From Diadema setosum (lineage: Eukaryota; Echinodermata; Echinoidea; Diadematoida; Diadematidae): 64,000 bases of DNA. The notes beneath the pieces were generated by a model. It saw only the letters and a program-made list of their open reading frames with translations. It did not search any database and had not been told where the DNA came from. The stretch lies in NCBI RefSeq assembly GCF_964275005.1, contig NC_092699.1:19684833-19748832 (forward strand). Reading direction: 5' to 3'. This document shows positions 10,614 through 20,493 of this stretch, piece after piece. Positions within the stretch are counted from its first letter, which is position 1. Each line of letters opens with the position of its first letter. Made by a program: the position numbers and the translations under genes.

Positions 10614-12614
10614 GAGAATTAACATACAGTATTCAAGATGCACAAACACGAGAATGCCAAAGACATGAAAACTGCTCTCGTGATTATACTATAAAACTAA
10701 GTTGGCACTATATGAGTAAATACATCGATGACTGTAGTTTGTTCATGTCGGATCCAGGGATGCAGTTGTTGTGGCCGGGGGTGGGGGATGGGGAGGGGAC
10801 AAAAGTGGCGACACCAATTTTTACATTTTCATCTTCTTGAAAAATTGTCAAATTTGTCACCAAGCTCTGCAGGTAATTATTGTTACGGTAATAAAATATA
10901 TAATTATTCGTACAAATGGGCACCATGCCCCTTCTACGGCCCCTAAAGGACCCAAGGGCCCCAAATAAAAGAATAAACAAAAAAAAAAAACACTTCTTGT
11001 TCTCTATAACATAATTGAGGGCAACGTTCAACGTTTTGATCTTCTTTTTGAGAACACAAGGTTGAATTTTCTACAAACTTGGCAATTATTATCGCCAGCG
11101 TCATAGAATACACAAATGGACACCATACCCCCTTGGAGGCCCCCAAAGTCCCCAATTTTGATATGTAGTGATAGTTTGCAAGAACGAGTGGAATGTGAAC
11201 TTGTGATACTCAGGGGAGTGCAAAATCCACTGGGTCTCTTGTATAGAATAGATCCCTCGTGAGGGAGACAGAAATATAGACTGATCTGTATATGGTGGAA
11301 AATACCAGTGAGGGATATGTGACGCTTCCACGTGTACAATGAGATGTCAACTGTATTTGATTTTTTCTTATTATGTAAATGAGCTTGATTGAAGGTTGAA
11401 GGTTTTAGGCGCTCTCCTCCAAAGGTCACTACTGACACCTTAATGATTCTTATTGTATAGAGAGACAACTGACGGCCATTGAGAGCGCCTCCATCGCTGC
11501 CGGCGTGGGCGTCTTGCTGCTCGCTCTTGCCCTCGCTGCTGCCTGTGTCGTCACCAGAAATCGCCACGTGAAGGAGAAGGAGGAAAGGAAGTAAGTTAAT
11601 TTAAGTTGATCCAAATTCATCATTTGCTACTGAATTTGTGTAAATTTTCGATAGAATTGAAAAAATCAACGTCATGAGAGAATCAGTATTGCATCATTTC
11701 TCACAGGTATGTGATAAACCTCAGGAAAGATCATTGTAATGATTGTTTGTCATAAGTATTTCCTCGTGCAGGGCGCTGTGCATGATTGAAAGCAGTTTCG
11801 CTGAAGTACTTCATCAGAACGCCATATTTTGTCGAGGATTGTTATGTTGATTCACACTTCTTTAATCGAACACAGTATCTTCCTGTTGACATTGTTATTT
11901 GATGAGACTTGCAGTTCTCAATGTTGTTCAGCGCAAGAGAAAGTATGTTTATTGTTTCATTGTAAACATATGACGTCATTTGGATATGCAAAAGTTACAT
12001 TGTACTTTGCTTTGTTTATATGCAACTGTCATATTGTATACTTTGGCCGGAAATGAAATGAAATGAAATGAATGAATGAAGAGATCGAGGATGAAGCACT
12101 GTGGGTTCATTGTCTGTTGATAAGGTGCAAAGTCACCTGTTGATCTATTCAAGTGAGCATTAGTATGATGGTTATGGTGGCAAGTACGTTGTTTCTTGTC
12201 AAAGAATATTAGTAACAAAAGTAGAGTGTGGACCAAATTTCTCAAAATTTGTGTGTTTTGCACATAATGATGGACACATTGTACGTACTCCAGGAAAGCT
12301 TCGTGCACATAATGGTGACATGAAAACCTGTTTTGCTTCCCAGATATCATGTACGCCTTAGAGTGTGAACATGCTATTTATTATGAAGACATAGTTCGTT
12401 GACTCTCCGTCTTACCAAACTTACCTAAATGCCACATGAACTTGCCATGAATACCAAAATGTAAATATTCAGCTGAAAATACTGTTAACTGCTTTGACTT
12501 GATCCCGCCTCCCTGCATTCTCTATTTCTATTTCTATCTAGGAAACGCAAGTCAGGGGTGTGGACAACTATTCAAAATCCCACCTACAATGCAAAAGATA
12601 AATGGTCATGCTAA
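375..12614 (+). CDS. SUSD2: SUSD2/Mesh-like type I membrane protein, 5'-partial, 12 exons
   Basis: Coding exons: 375-626, 3103-3403, 4269-4532, 4936-5225, 5959-6093, 6423-6590, 7018-7281, 7822-8073, 9173-9349, 9823-10038, 11461-11590, 12542-12614. Every junction is GT-AG and the phases match, giving at least 839 residues and a TAA stop. Order: E-set/IPT-like domain (about residues 5-84), a linker with N-glycosylation sites, AMOP (about 210-368), vWD (about 371-640), two sushi/CCP domains (642-770), a transmembrane helix (about 782-805), a basic stop-transfer and a short tail. Diagnostic motifs include CPCAERQARRDTG and GQECCYDYGG (AMOP), AFGDPHYKTFDG and GLLGTSNDD (vWD). In the SUSD2/Mesh family this architecture belongs to cell-surface adhesion or septate-junction proteins. 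The missing 5' part should encode a signal peptide and NIDO region. Orthology to vertebrate SUSD2 rather than Mesh is not settled. Confidence 0.88.
1003..1058. repeat. (AC)n microsatellite
   Basis: About 28 uninterrupted AC units. Confidence 0.98.
2215..2290 (-). repeat. CR1/L2-like 3'-end fragment
   Basis: Contains ATTTGTACAGCGCCTTTTC and CAGAGCGCTTCA, the 'AGCGCC...AGCGCTT' pattern that ends many CR1/L2 LINEs and LINE-tailed SINEs. It resembles the 3' end of the intact LINE at 52.4 kb. Confidence 0.45.
3103..3403 (+). CDS. SUSD2: SUSD2-like exon b: linker region
   Basis: Acceptor TATTCAG, donor GTAAGA. It encodes about 100 residues, starting near HDILSLVHVSDWN, with several NxS/T glycosylation sites. 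This is the position of the pre-AMOP extracellular segment. Phases agree on both sides (2 nt in, 2 nt out). Confidence 0.8.
3424..3558. repeat. (GAT)n/(AAT)n microsatellite
   Basis: A GAT run followed by a long AAT array in the intron just after exon b. It could be the tail of the adjacent SINE-like copy, but there is ~80 bp of non-repeat sequence between them. Confidence 0.95.
3655..3835 (-). mobile_element. tRNA-derived SINE-like copy
   Basis: On the - strand there is a Pol III B-box-like segment (GCGTTCGATCCCTGTCC, within 3783-3803). A CCCTGCCATTA block is shared with the copy at 8.65 kb. A G homopolymer (about 3738-3758) interrupts it. Old and degraded. Confidence 0.45.
4269..4532 (+). 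CDS. SUSD2: SUSD2-like exon c: N-terminal half of AMOP
   Basis: Acceptor CTTCTCAG, donor GTACTC. The peptide includes LWCQEW, then GRPPCPCAERQARRDTG and later paired cysteines, the recognisable start of the AMOP domain. The exon is much more GC-rich than its introns. Confidence 0.85.
4936..5225 (+). CDS. SUSD2: SUSD2-like exon d: C-terminal half of AMOP
   Basis: Acceptor TTTTTCCAG, donor GTGAAT. It carries GQECCYDYGGNL, a proline/aromatic stretch, LQCCGSSDEV and a final CYDYVAP block, matching the second half of AMOP just before the vWD domain. Confidence 0.88.
5226..5958. other. Intron, nothing recognised
   Basis: AT-rich sequence between the AMOP and vWD exons. No repeat family or coding signal was identified. 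Confidence 0.5.
5959..6093 (+). CDS. SUSD2: SUSD2-like exon e: vWD start
   Basis: Acceptor TCATGCAG, donor GTGTGG. It encodes SAFGDPHYKTFDGLNYTFNG, the classic entry into a von Willebrand D domain (GDPH, calcium-site region). Phase 1 on both ends. Confidence 0.92.
6423..6590 (+). CDS. SUSD2: SUSD2-like exon f: vWD middle
   Basis: Acceptor TTTTTTTAATCAG, donor GTATGT. The peptide begins GSQRGTIFTAMAMTARDSD, as in the SUSD2 family after the GDPH segment. Phase 1-1 exon. Confidence 0.88.
7018..7281 (+). CDS. SUSD2: SUSD2-like exon g: vWD C-terminal part
   Basis: Acceptor CATTTAG, donor GTAAGT. It contains LPAHFRGTTQGLLGTSNDD, the conserved GLLGxxNDD core of vWD, followed by SSLEKIFSEFGQT. Phase 1-1. 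Confidence 0.9.
7282..7821. other. Intron, nothing recognised
   Basis: AT-rich intron between exons g and h. Nothing was identified. Confidence 0.5.
7822..8073 (+). CDS. SUSD2: SUSD2-like exon h: post-vWD region
   Basis: Acceptor TTCTGTCCAG, donor GTGAGG. It encodes SLFFYRTGFNQSAF and CGQDAMCRFDLQATGS, the SUSD2/Mesh segment between vWD and sushi with its conserved cysteine pair. Phase 1-1. Confidence 0.88.
8650..8840 (-). mobile_element. tRNA-derived SINE-like copy
   Basis: Reading the - strand, a B-box-like GAGTTTGAATCCCTGTCA (8771-8790) is followed by CTTGGACAAGACTG, the same central motif as the SINE at 10.3 kb. A (TAA)n remnant lies near 8628-8636, where the tail would be. Confidence 0.5.
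9173..9349 (+). CDS. SUSD2: SUSD2-like exon i: sushi domain 1
   Basis: Acceptor TTCCCCACAG, donor GTAAGA. One complete CCP/sushi module: VTCGE, then FTCDECF, IRCHASGRW and a closing PPSCEP. It is a symmetric phase 1-1 exon, as is usual for sushi modules. Confidence 0.92.
9823..10038 (+). CDS. SUSD2: SUSD2-like exon j: sushi domain 2
   Basis: Acceptor CTTCCTAAACAG, donor GTAAGA. Second CCP module with RCPEPHVPANG, VFSCYEGFRLMGSS, ISCLANGQWSAPCP, then a short juxtamembrane linker. Phase 1-1. Confidence 0.9.
10310..10612 (+). mobile_element. tRNA-derived SINE with (TTA)n tail
   Basis: A tRNA-like head starts GGGGGCGCTGTGGCATAGTGG and carries a B box (GAGGTCGAATCCCG, 10371-10385). It is followed by CCTTGGACAAGATG and TGTATAAATGGGTACCTGG, then a TTA microsatellite (about 10536-10612) that acts as the 3' tail. 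Confidence 0.65.
10745..11160. repeat. Two diverged units of a dispersed repeat
   Basis: Two blocks share CACCAAGCTCTGCA/TACAAACTTGGCA, an AATTATTAT tract, a GTCATAGAATACACAAATGG-type segment and CACCAT(G/A)CCCC. TTTCATCTTCTTGAAAAAT and GGATCCAGGG also occur in the tandem repeat at 18.4-20.1 kb, so these look like the same family. Confidence 0.5.
11461..11590 (+). CDS. SUSD2: SUSD2-like exon k: transmembrane helix
   Basis: Acceptor ATTGTATAG, donor GTAAGT. It encodes an Ala/Leu/Val-rich hydrophobic run (SIAAGVGVLLLALALAAACV) and a basic stop-transfer TRNRHVKEKEERK, giving type I topology. It ends in phase 2. Confidence 0.9.
11591..12541. other. Intron, nothing recognised
   Basis: Intron between the transmembrane and tail exons. 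It holds a short GAAAT/GAAT run near 12050-12080 and nothing else recognisable. Confidence 0.5.
12542..12614 (+). CDS. SUSD2: SUSD2-like exon l: cytoplasmic tail with NPTY, stop
   Basis: Acceptor TTTCTATCTAG. It encodes KKRKSGVWTTIQNPTYNAK, then DKWSC and TAA at 12612-12614. NPTY at 12576-12587 is a canonical NPxY endocytic/PTB-binding motif. The phase (2 nt from the previous exon plus 1) fits. Confidence 0.8.
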
Positions 12615-14466
12615 AGTTGACAGTTGGCACGACAACCGACTAGCTACGAAAAGCATTCGTCTAGCGTTCGGAATTTATGCAGGACGGACTAGGATGCGAA
12701 GATCTTTACGACGTCATTCATCACACGGAAGAGACGCAGGATTGCTCGTAGCAGCGAAACAACACAATTACCAACACAGAAATTCTCACGTAAATTGTGC
12801 GAAATGTATGTTACAGATGAAAATACTGCATCAGATTTGAGAAAAATACTGAAAGTAAGAAAGGGTAGATAATAAAGGAGAAGAGAAAGAAAAACGGAAA
12901 GAGATAAACAAACATAGAGTAGTCGTACACCGCTATCAGTGTATCTGCAATTACTCTCAGTTTCAGTGGCGTCCAAAGATGCATCAAGAGATGAACTTGA
13001 TGCATCCATACCAGTACTATCCTTTTCTTACATACAAGTACCTCCCGTGATTATCAAATTAGGTGGTTATTCCCTCCTGTATCACTTATCTCAGGGTCTG
13101 TCACATGTTCTGATGTATGAGGTAGGTTGATTAAACTGAATGCAGCTAAATTAAATCTACAAAGCAATGACACAAGACAAACTTACAAACATGTGATAGA
13201 TGAAAAATTGTCTGTCAGTAAGTTTTCTTATTTCTTTTTTCTTTCCGTCGAAATATATTAATCAGTATGAAGGAGATGTCCATGATGATTCTCGGCATAT
13301 AATGAGGTGAAATCACGATACATTGAAAATGTATGAGTACATGCCTTGACCTTCAAACAACCCAAAGGAATTGTTTAATCATTATATTCGCAATTTCAAG
13401 AAGAATCCTTTACTTTGAGATGGATCAACGATCGTGCTCACAATGCTGTGAGAGTGATATTTAGAAAGCTCCCAATGCTTCTCTCGGTCTAAAAGAAAGC
13501 GTTACTTAGCATTTTAATTTCGTAACGCTCCAGGGCGCTAATCATCAAATTAGCATTCATAAGCTTTACTGTAATTCAATATTTATTTCATAGATTCACT
13601 CCACTCATGGGAAGGATTGCCCTTTCAGCCATAACTAGAATCTATTTTCAAAGGGATCTGGATTCTTTAACCTTCAACGATTGTCTACATTCTTTAGAAT
13701 ATAAAAAGCAGAATATTTTAGTACTGATGTTTTCTTTTTCAGTGAAGACAAAGACTTTAACATTATTACAGAATGAAAATCGTTTCGTTATTTCATTGGG
13801 TGACGCAAATCATTGGCTGTAAAGCACGGTTCAGTAATTATACCAGCGTGTTTATGCCACGACATTTCTTTGCAATGTTGAGTCTCCACCATGAATATGT
13901 TCTATATCATATCCAGTTTAGTTCGAAAGTTACTGATACTCGAGATTTAAATTATTACCTTTGATATTTCTTCGAATATATTATGTATATACGTATGAAT
14001 GGTTTTGTTACTGAATGATGAAGGACTATTATCGCTGTAAGACATGAGTTTTGCAAACTAAACTGCAACGAAATTTGCTGCCTAATTTGCTGAGATATGC
14101 TAATTTAAGGTATCGATTAACATAAGCAAGGATGCATCAAGAGAGCATGTTGTTGAAGTTGGATGTGTAAAATAATAAAGTAAGAAAGGCTTTCAGTAAC
14201 TGATAGAACTTACCGAAATCTGTACTTTTTATACTGTCGAGTGTCTCTGCTTCATTCATTCCAGAGAAATGCGAGCCAATGCGAGCCACTAAAAAGAAAA
14301 AAAAAAAAACACACACACACATATAGGTTATGCAAGATTGCACTTTTTCAAATGAAATGGGTCATATTATCTAAAAACAATGCCATCTGCCATCAAAATC
14401 TTAAATTACAATTCAATTTCTAATGTTTTGGATGGTTTATACGTTCCCATTTCGTGATAGCGCTTG

Positions 14467-14498
<32 letters not shown>

Positions 14499-17400
14499 GG
14501 TTTTTTTTTTTCAGCTGTACATGATCCATAGCAGTTTATGTAATTTTCGGTCACGCGAATACTAAAGTTATTCGAAACGAACAAATTGTCTAAAATAATC
14601 TTTATTGCACTGTACTTACAGTTCCATCAGATTTTTTTTTTCTGTACATATTGTATTGACATTTTAATAGCTCGAATCAATCCTAATCTCTAATCTCTTT
14701 GTAAGACAATAAAATAGTTGAGATGATACATACGAACTTCAACATTTATAGGACGCTATACAGTATGTTTGCACAATTTGGTTGTTTCACAGGAAAGTTC
14801 CAGAGCTCCATGACATGGAGACACTCTATGGCATGGAATGAACGAAAATTAACGGAAGTGTTTCGTTTCATAGTTTCCCTGGTGATATTGTGTAAAACGC
14901 TTTGAAAGAGTTGTTGTATAATGATAGTGCTATTAGATATAATTATGTATTTTCTTATATTGTATAGATTGAATAAGCCTGTATTTTCTGTCACAATTCA
15001 TAAAATTTACGCCAATTGCATAAAGATACATGCTAAATTTGCTTCTGCTACCCATATAGGCCTGTTGTATCATACTACTACCGGTAAATGTATGACATGT
15101 TATTCTTGACTTCTGATGAAGCCAGGGACTCAAGTGCATGTGCGTTTGCAATCATTCTTAGTCGTTTTGATAGTTTCGCCTTCTTTGTTTCAATGCAATT
15201 TCACACCATGTTCACGTAGGCTGCACCTGTATATAATGTAAAATCAGACAACGGAGCAGTATCCGGACTCTGTCAAAATAGAAACTAAAAAAACAACAAC
15301 AACAACAACAGCAACCTGGAATTTAAAGTTGACCATGTTTCTACGAAACACTTAGTTTGTATATCCAGGATCCACCACATAAGCAATTTGGAGGGGACAG
15401 GGGAGGGGGACACGGTATATTTGATAGTTGCTACATCATCGACGAGAAACAAAATGTTTATAAAATTATTACGTACAAGCCACTGGTATATTTGTGAGGT
15501 GACCAACATTATAACCTCTTCTAATCACACACAAGATATTATTATATTATTATTAGATATTTATTATTTAGTGTGGACGAAGTATACTTGTCGATATGCG
15601 TTTAGGTAAAATGCCACACCGTTTTTGCATTATCATCATAGCAGATGGTATGATAAAAAAGAAACTGTTCAGTAAAAGATATATACGTATATATATTCAT
15701 GTAATTTATGTAATATATTGTAAGGGCGCTATGGCTTTTTACAGTTTCACTATTTCATCTTGAGTTAGAGATAACGGTTACAGTCACTATGAGAGCAAAT
15801 CAAGAGATGATGTCACAAATCTCCAATTGCCTCCACACGAATCTTCATTTGCCTCTTATAGTGGCTTGACTGGTCTCGAAGAACAACCCTCTGATTGCAT
15901 GTCTTGCAATCGCTACATCGGGTTGAATTTGACAAAGGCTCTAGATCACCATCATCTCATTTTTATTTCTATTAGGTGGTTGTGACTTTTGCATATTACC
16001 GTTTCACTAAAATATGTGAATCTGTACATTACATGCGTATACTTTAATTCTTTCTTACTGTATTTTTGTATTTGTATTTTGTTTATTTGTGTACTGAATT
16101 TGGTGGTATCATATTTCAATGATATTACGTGGAAAAATGCCAATAAACTTGACCTTTTATTTGATTCGATTTGAATTGTTGTTCCACATCTTAAACGTGA
16201 ACGTAATAATACAATCGATAGAGACATAATGCCATATGCAATGTCATAATCAAGAGAAAATACAATTTTAGTCATGAAAATGTGAGGAACCTATCTCAAA
16301 GCGAAGCTTGTATCGTATAGGTCCCTAAATAAGAATGTTAAAGTCTTATTAAACAAACAACATATGACAAGGATGTTGAAAGGAAGGAGAGAGACGTAGA
16401 GGAAAAGAGAGCAAGAAGATAAAAAGAATTAAAGTTTAAAAAAACAATAACAAGAATACATCATAATCCCACTTTTTATACGCATACAAGAATTCCTTGT
16501 CACCCGAGCAACATAGTTACGAAACAATATGCAAAATGCAATATAAACATGATAATTCAGCAATAGCTTTAACAGGAATGAATGTTAGAACATAAACAAA
16601 CAAACAAACAAACAAACCGAGAATACCTGATAAACAGCAAATCTATAGAAAAGGAAGGTGGACTGTAGCTTTTATTAAACATATAATGCCTGCACGAGGG
16701 ATTTTTGTGGTTTGTATTTTGTGTGTGTGTGTTTTGTTGTTGTTGTTTTTTTTTTGTTTTTTTGTTTTTTAGTCTGCGTTTAAAACAACATAGTGATAAC
16801 AATTCTAAATATTCCAGAATGTCTGTCTTATGTGTACTATTGGTTTGAGTGCAAATACAGTTCGTACTGGGGAAAATAAAATGAGTTTTGCTGTCTTGCA
16901 GGATAGGAATGAATTACTTTTTTTTTTACTATACCCCATAAGAGGGAAAGCAAACATAAGAAGGACCTTGATTCGACAACAAGAAAAGGGTGTGTATGAG
17001 TCTTTATCTTGTATCTAGCTAGTTTATTTTAGAAAATGTGTCTCTTTGTATGGTTTCAATTGCAATGTTTTTTTTTAAAACATCTCCCCTAATCACAAAC
17101 CAACATAATTATGTAACCACCCAGCTCAAAACCCACAAAAAGTCGCAGATTAGGATTCTGTGTAACGGACCAAAATGAATTATATAATGTGGTTTAACCA
17201 ACTCATTTTTGTTTTGATACGTTTATCGTACCTGAGAGAGTTATCTTTTACATCCTGTCCGAATTTAGCGGTTTGAAACAAAACAGAAATCTAGATAAAT
17301 TATTATTAGCAGTTGTGTTTTTTTTTTTTCTGAAACATGTTTTTTTTTTCGGACACTGGTGTTGCATTTCACTGTAAAAGAGAACATGTTTTATTGATAG

Positions 17401-18059
17401 AGCCTACTCCTGCACAGCACGCATGAGTGACCCTAATCTTTAAATCCTCTCTTTCTCCCTTTTTCTGTGAAATTGCACCCTCTTACTTTTGACTTTGCTT
17501 TTTGAATGGGATAGGGTGGTCCAATATTAACCATCTATCTATCTATATATAATTTTAAAGCTTACAGCGCCATACTTTAAACTATGCAGAAAAGTGGAAT
17601 TTTATTTTGGCCTATTGAGGGTTTTGAGCTGGGCGATCACATATATTTTGAATTGATATTGGGCCTGTGCCATTTTCTATCAACAACTTCAAAAACATTT
17701 AAAACATTTTCTACATATTATATGATAAAAGTCTACTTGATGCAATTATCTCCCTACTTATACTCTACCAAGCACGGTGCAACAACAAAGAAGCGATTAT
17801 CTCATTTATTATATATTTATTTCGGTTTAATATTTAGGGGCCTACCCAGTTATCTATTTATTTGGTTTTTATTTGTTGATTTATCTGTTTATTCATCTAT
17901 TCATCTAATTACTCATTTATTCATTTATTCATTCATTCATCTGTTTATATTATTTAAACAGGGTACATGTATTAGTAATCCCGCCAGTGGTTGTACACTT
18001 TTTCTTGGGGGGGGGGGTCCTATACATGTCTCTTAATTATGACAATTCTGATGGGGCGG
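12615..18059. other. Repeat-poor 3' flank or long 3' UTR
   Basis: No transposon was recognised over more than 5 kb, in contrast to the rest of the window. AATAAA signals occur at 12871 and 16142. Simple repeats only: a TTTTG run near 14463-14500, a CAAA run near 16597-16620, poly-T tracts, a CTAT run near 17531, and CATT/TTCA runs near 17890-17945. Confidence 0.45.
16142..16147 (+). terminator. Candidate poly(A) signal for the SUSD2-like gene
   Basis: AATAAA followed by a T/GT-rich stretch. It would give a 3.5-kb 3' UTR. The earlier AATAAA at 12871 is an equal candidate, so this is a suggestion only. Confidence 0.25.
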
Positions 18060-18065
18060 GCTATG

Positions 18066-18258
18066 GAGCCGGGATTTGTAAAAACGCCGGGATTTGTAAA
18101 AACGTCTCGCCGGGAATTGTAAAAACGTCTCGCCGGGGAATGTAAAAATCTCGAATATTGCACCAACGAGATTTGTAAAAACTGACGTCTCGCCGGGAAA
18201 TGTAAAAACGTTCAATTTTGCCGGGAATTGTAAAAACGCTGCCGGGAAATGTAAAAAT
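18066..18258. repeat. Irregular minisatellite, core GCCGGGAAWTGTAAAAAC
   Basis: Seven good copies and one partial copy of an 18-bp core. Full copies begin near 18068, 18086, 18109, 18132, 18191, 18219 and 18241, and a variant lies near 18165. Spacers vary and often contain GTCTC. Confidence 0.85.
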
Positions 18259-18364
18259 CATGCACTATTAACGGTATTAGTACCGATGGTATAGAATGAT
18301 AATCTCGATGTCTAACAAAATTGCTAATGAACATTTACCATTATAATTTTCTCGTAAATTCCAA

Positions 18365-20160
18365 AACAGATTTTCACCAAACTTGGCAGATGATATCTTT
18401 ATGGTGATATGATCTTAATTTGTTTAAATAAGTCCCCTCCCCTTCCCCTCCCCCTCCCCTCCCCCCCCCCCCCCCACCGGCGAAAGGGGGGGGGGAGTTG
18501 AAGCCTCAGAGTCCCTAAAGTCTGGAATTTTTCATCTTCTTAGTCGAACCAAAAAAGATATAAGAGGTAAGTTAGTGCTATGAAGACATTAGTGACTGAA
18601 ATTTCATGTTTGATTATGGCGGATCCAGGGGGCCCTAATCGTGAGGGGGAGGAGGGGAATTTTCTACGTTTTCAGCATCCTCTTGAAAAATCTGTGAAGG
18701 ATTTTCACCAAACTTGGCAAATAACATCTTTATGGTGATATGATCTTAATTTGTTAAAACATCCCCCCCCCCAGCCGAAGGGGGGGGGGTTTAAGCCTCT
18801 GAGCATCCACAGTCTGGAATTTTTTTTATCTTCTCAGTCGAACCAAAAAAGATAGAGCTAAGTTAGTGCTCTGAAGGCATTGATGACTGAAATTTCATGT
18901 TTGATCATGGCGGATCCAATGGGGTGCCCTGATTTTTTTTTTTTTTTTTTGGGGGGGGGGTGAGGGGAGGAGGAGAATTTGTCTCATTTTCAGCATCTTC
19001 TTAAAAAATCTTTGACGGATTTTCACCAAACTTGGCAAATAACATTTTTTGGGGGGTGATATGATCTTAATTTGCTAAAATGAGCCCTAACCCCCCCCCC
19101 CCCCAGCTCCCCCATACCGCCAAAGAGGGGGGGGGGGGGAATGGGGGAGTTGAAGCCCGAGAGTCCTTAAAGTCTGGATTTTTTTTTTTAAATCTTCGTA
19201 GTCGAATAAAAAAAAAAATAAAGCTAAGGTAGTGCAGGGAGGTGTTACAGAGATGGAGTGGCAACTCTTCGTAATTCATGCGAACACATGTTTGGGTACA
19301 AGGTGTTACAATGGGATGTCTAGCATTCCATTACGCTTTGAAGTCATGCTCGGCACCGCTCTGGTTTGCAAGACGAAGTTCGGAGACGAAGAACGCATTT
19401 CACCTTTCGTTGAATTACAAGTTTTATTTCACCGTAAAATTTTAAATGAAATACTCGAATTGATTTAGAATAGTTTAGGAAAGAATTCAATATTATAAAC
19501 ATGTATTTCTAGTTTCTTCGTAATGCGCAAATCAAAATGAAATGAAAATTAGGCCCTCTTAAAATCCTAATATCTTTCTATAATGCGCATATTTGTGCAT
19601 TTTAGTTTTGTAATCTTTTAATCTGGGATATTTTGATCTTTCAAATACAGTACTTCGCTAAAGCGTATTCCAGCGTGCTTTTAAACTATTTGCTGTTAAA
19701 ATTGTTAGTTTTACACTGCATTTTGGTTCGCTGCTCCAATTCAAGTTACACAAATTCATTGTTGCCATCACATTGAAAGAGAGAGCGAATTGCAGTAGGG
19801 GCAAGTATTTCTAGATGTGAGAGCGCTAGTCCCGATTATTGATGCTCTCTTTTGTCAAAGCACATGGGTAACACCTGTAGTTGAACGCATAACTTCTCGG
19901 CGGCGCCGCGCATGACTTCAAAGGAGAGCAGTAGTTGTCTCTCCTTCTCTAGCACCTCCCTGGGTAGTGCTATATAAAGACACTAATGACTGAAATTTCA
20001 TGATTGAATATGACGGATCCAGGGGTGCCCTGATTTTTTTTTTTTTTTTTTGGGGGGGGGGGGGGTTAGGAGTGAGGGGAATATTTCACATTTTCAGCAT
20101 CTTCTTAACAAAATCTTTGACGGATTTTCACCAAACTTGGCAAATAGCATTTTATGGTGA
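18365..20160. repeat. ~330-bp tandem repeat, three units, third one interrupted
   Basis: The marker TTTTCACCAAACTTGGCA recurs near 18371, 18701, 19020 and 20127. Each unit also has GGATCCA, a C-run/G-run pair around a short spacer, AGTCTGGA and GACTGAAATTTCATG. The third unit is split by the insertion at 19235-19962. Confidence 0.8.
19235..19962. mobile_element. hAT-like non-autonomous element with TSD
   Basis: Terminal inverted repeats begin CAGGGAGGTGTTACAGAGA (left) and, read on the other strand, CAGGGAGGTGCTAGAGAA (right). Flanks share GGTAGTG (19228-19234 and 19963-19969). CAGGG ends and a 7-8 bp duplication fit the hAT superfamily. Neighbouring repeat units show the uninterrupted target. 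No transposase frame was seen, so it is a 728-bp MITE-type copy. Confidence 0.75.
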
Positions 20161-20173
20161 CATGATATTTATT

Positions 20174-20406
20174 TAACAAATAAAGACAGAATAAACTGAC
20201 CAGAAAGAATATAAATTATTAGTGGAAAAATGAGCAAAGAAAATGGGATTCCATCGGGATTCGAACCCGAGACCTCCGGATTGCTAGCCCGGTGCTCTAC
20301 CGACTGAGCTATATAAAGTCCTAGTTCATTTTTCGTCCCAGAAACCCTATAATTCTCAATGCTCGGATGGTCAGAAGCTATAGCAGTGTGTTTGTGTGTG
20401 ACACAC
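20174..20406 (-). repeat. tRNA-Ala(AGC)-like repeat, copy 1
   Basis: Read on the - strand, 20246-20320 folds like a tRNA: A box TAGCTCAGTCGG, anticodon stem CCGGG/TCCGG with loop CTAGCAA (anticodon AGC), and T arm TCGGGTTCGAATCCCGA. The acceptor stem pairs poorly and the flanks are duplicated with it, so a tRNA-derived repeat or pseudogene is likelier than a working tRNA. Confidence 0.65.
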
Positions 20407-20493
20407 ACGCACACACTTAAACCTGGCATAAACCCTATTCAACTTGGGGATAAATGCGAGGGATCACCGAAGTGATGCAGCTTTTTGAGTATG

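Noticed and set aside
12665..12742. Frame containing EDLYDVIHHTEETQDCS after the SUSD2-like stop
   Set aside because: Looks tail-like, but joining it needs a weak GTGTGG donor that would remove the NPTY segment; the direct stop in exon 12542-12614 is simpler.
18066..18258. CRISPR-like array
   Set aside because: Eukaryotic context, 18-bp core and irregular, often repeat-derived spacers.
18033..18261. Minus-strand frames with FTFPGE repeats
   Set aside because: Translations of the GCCGGGAAWTGTAAAAAC minisatellite; no start context or splice sites.
19232..19468. 78-residue frame inside the hAT-like element
   Set aside because: No transposase motifs; the element is non-autonomous and the frame starts at the terminal repeat.
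20246..20320. Functional tRNA-Ala gene
   Set aside because: Acceptor stem pairs poorly and a diverged copy with the same flanks lies 320 bp away.
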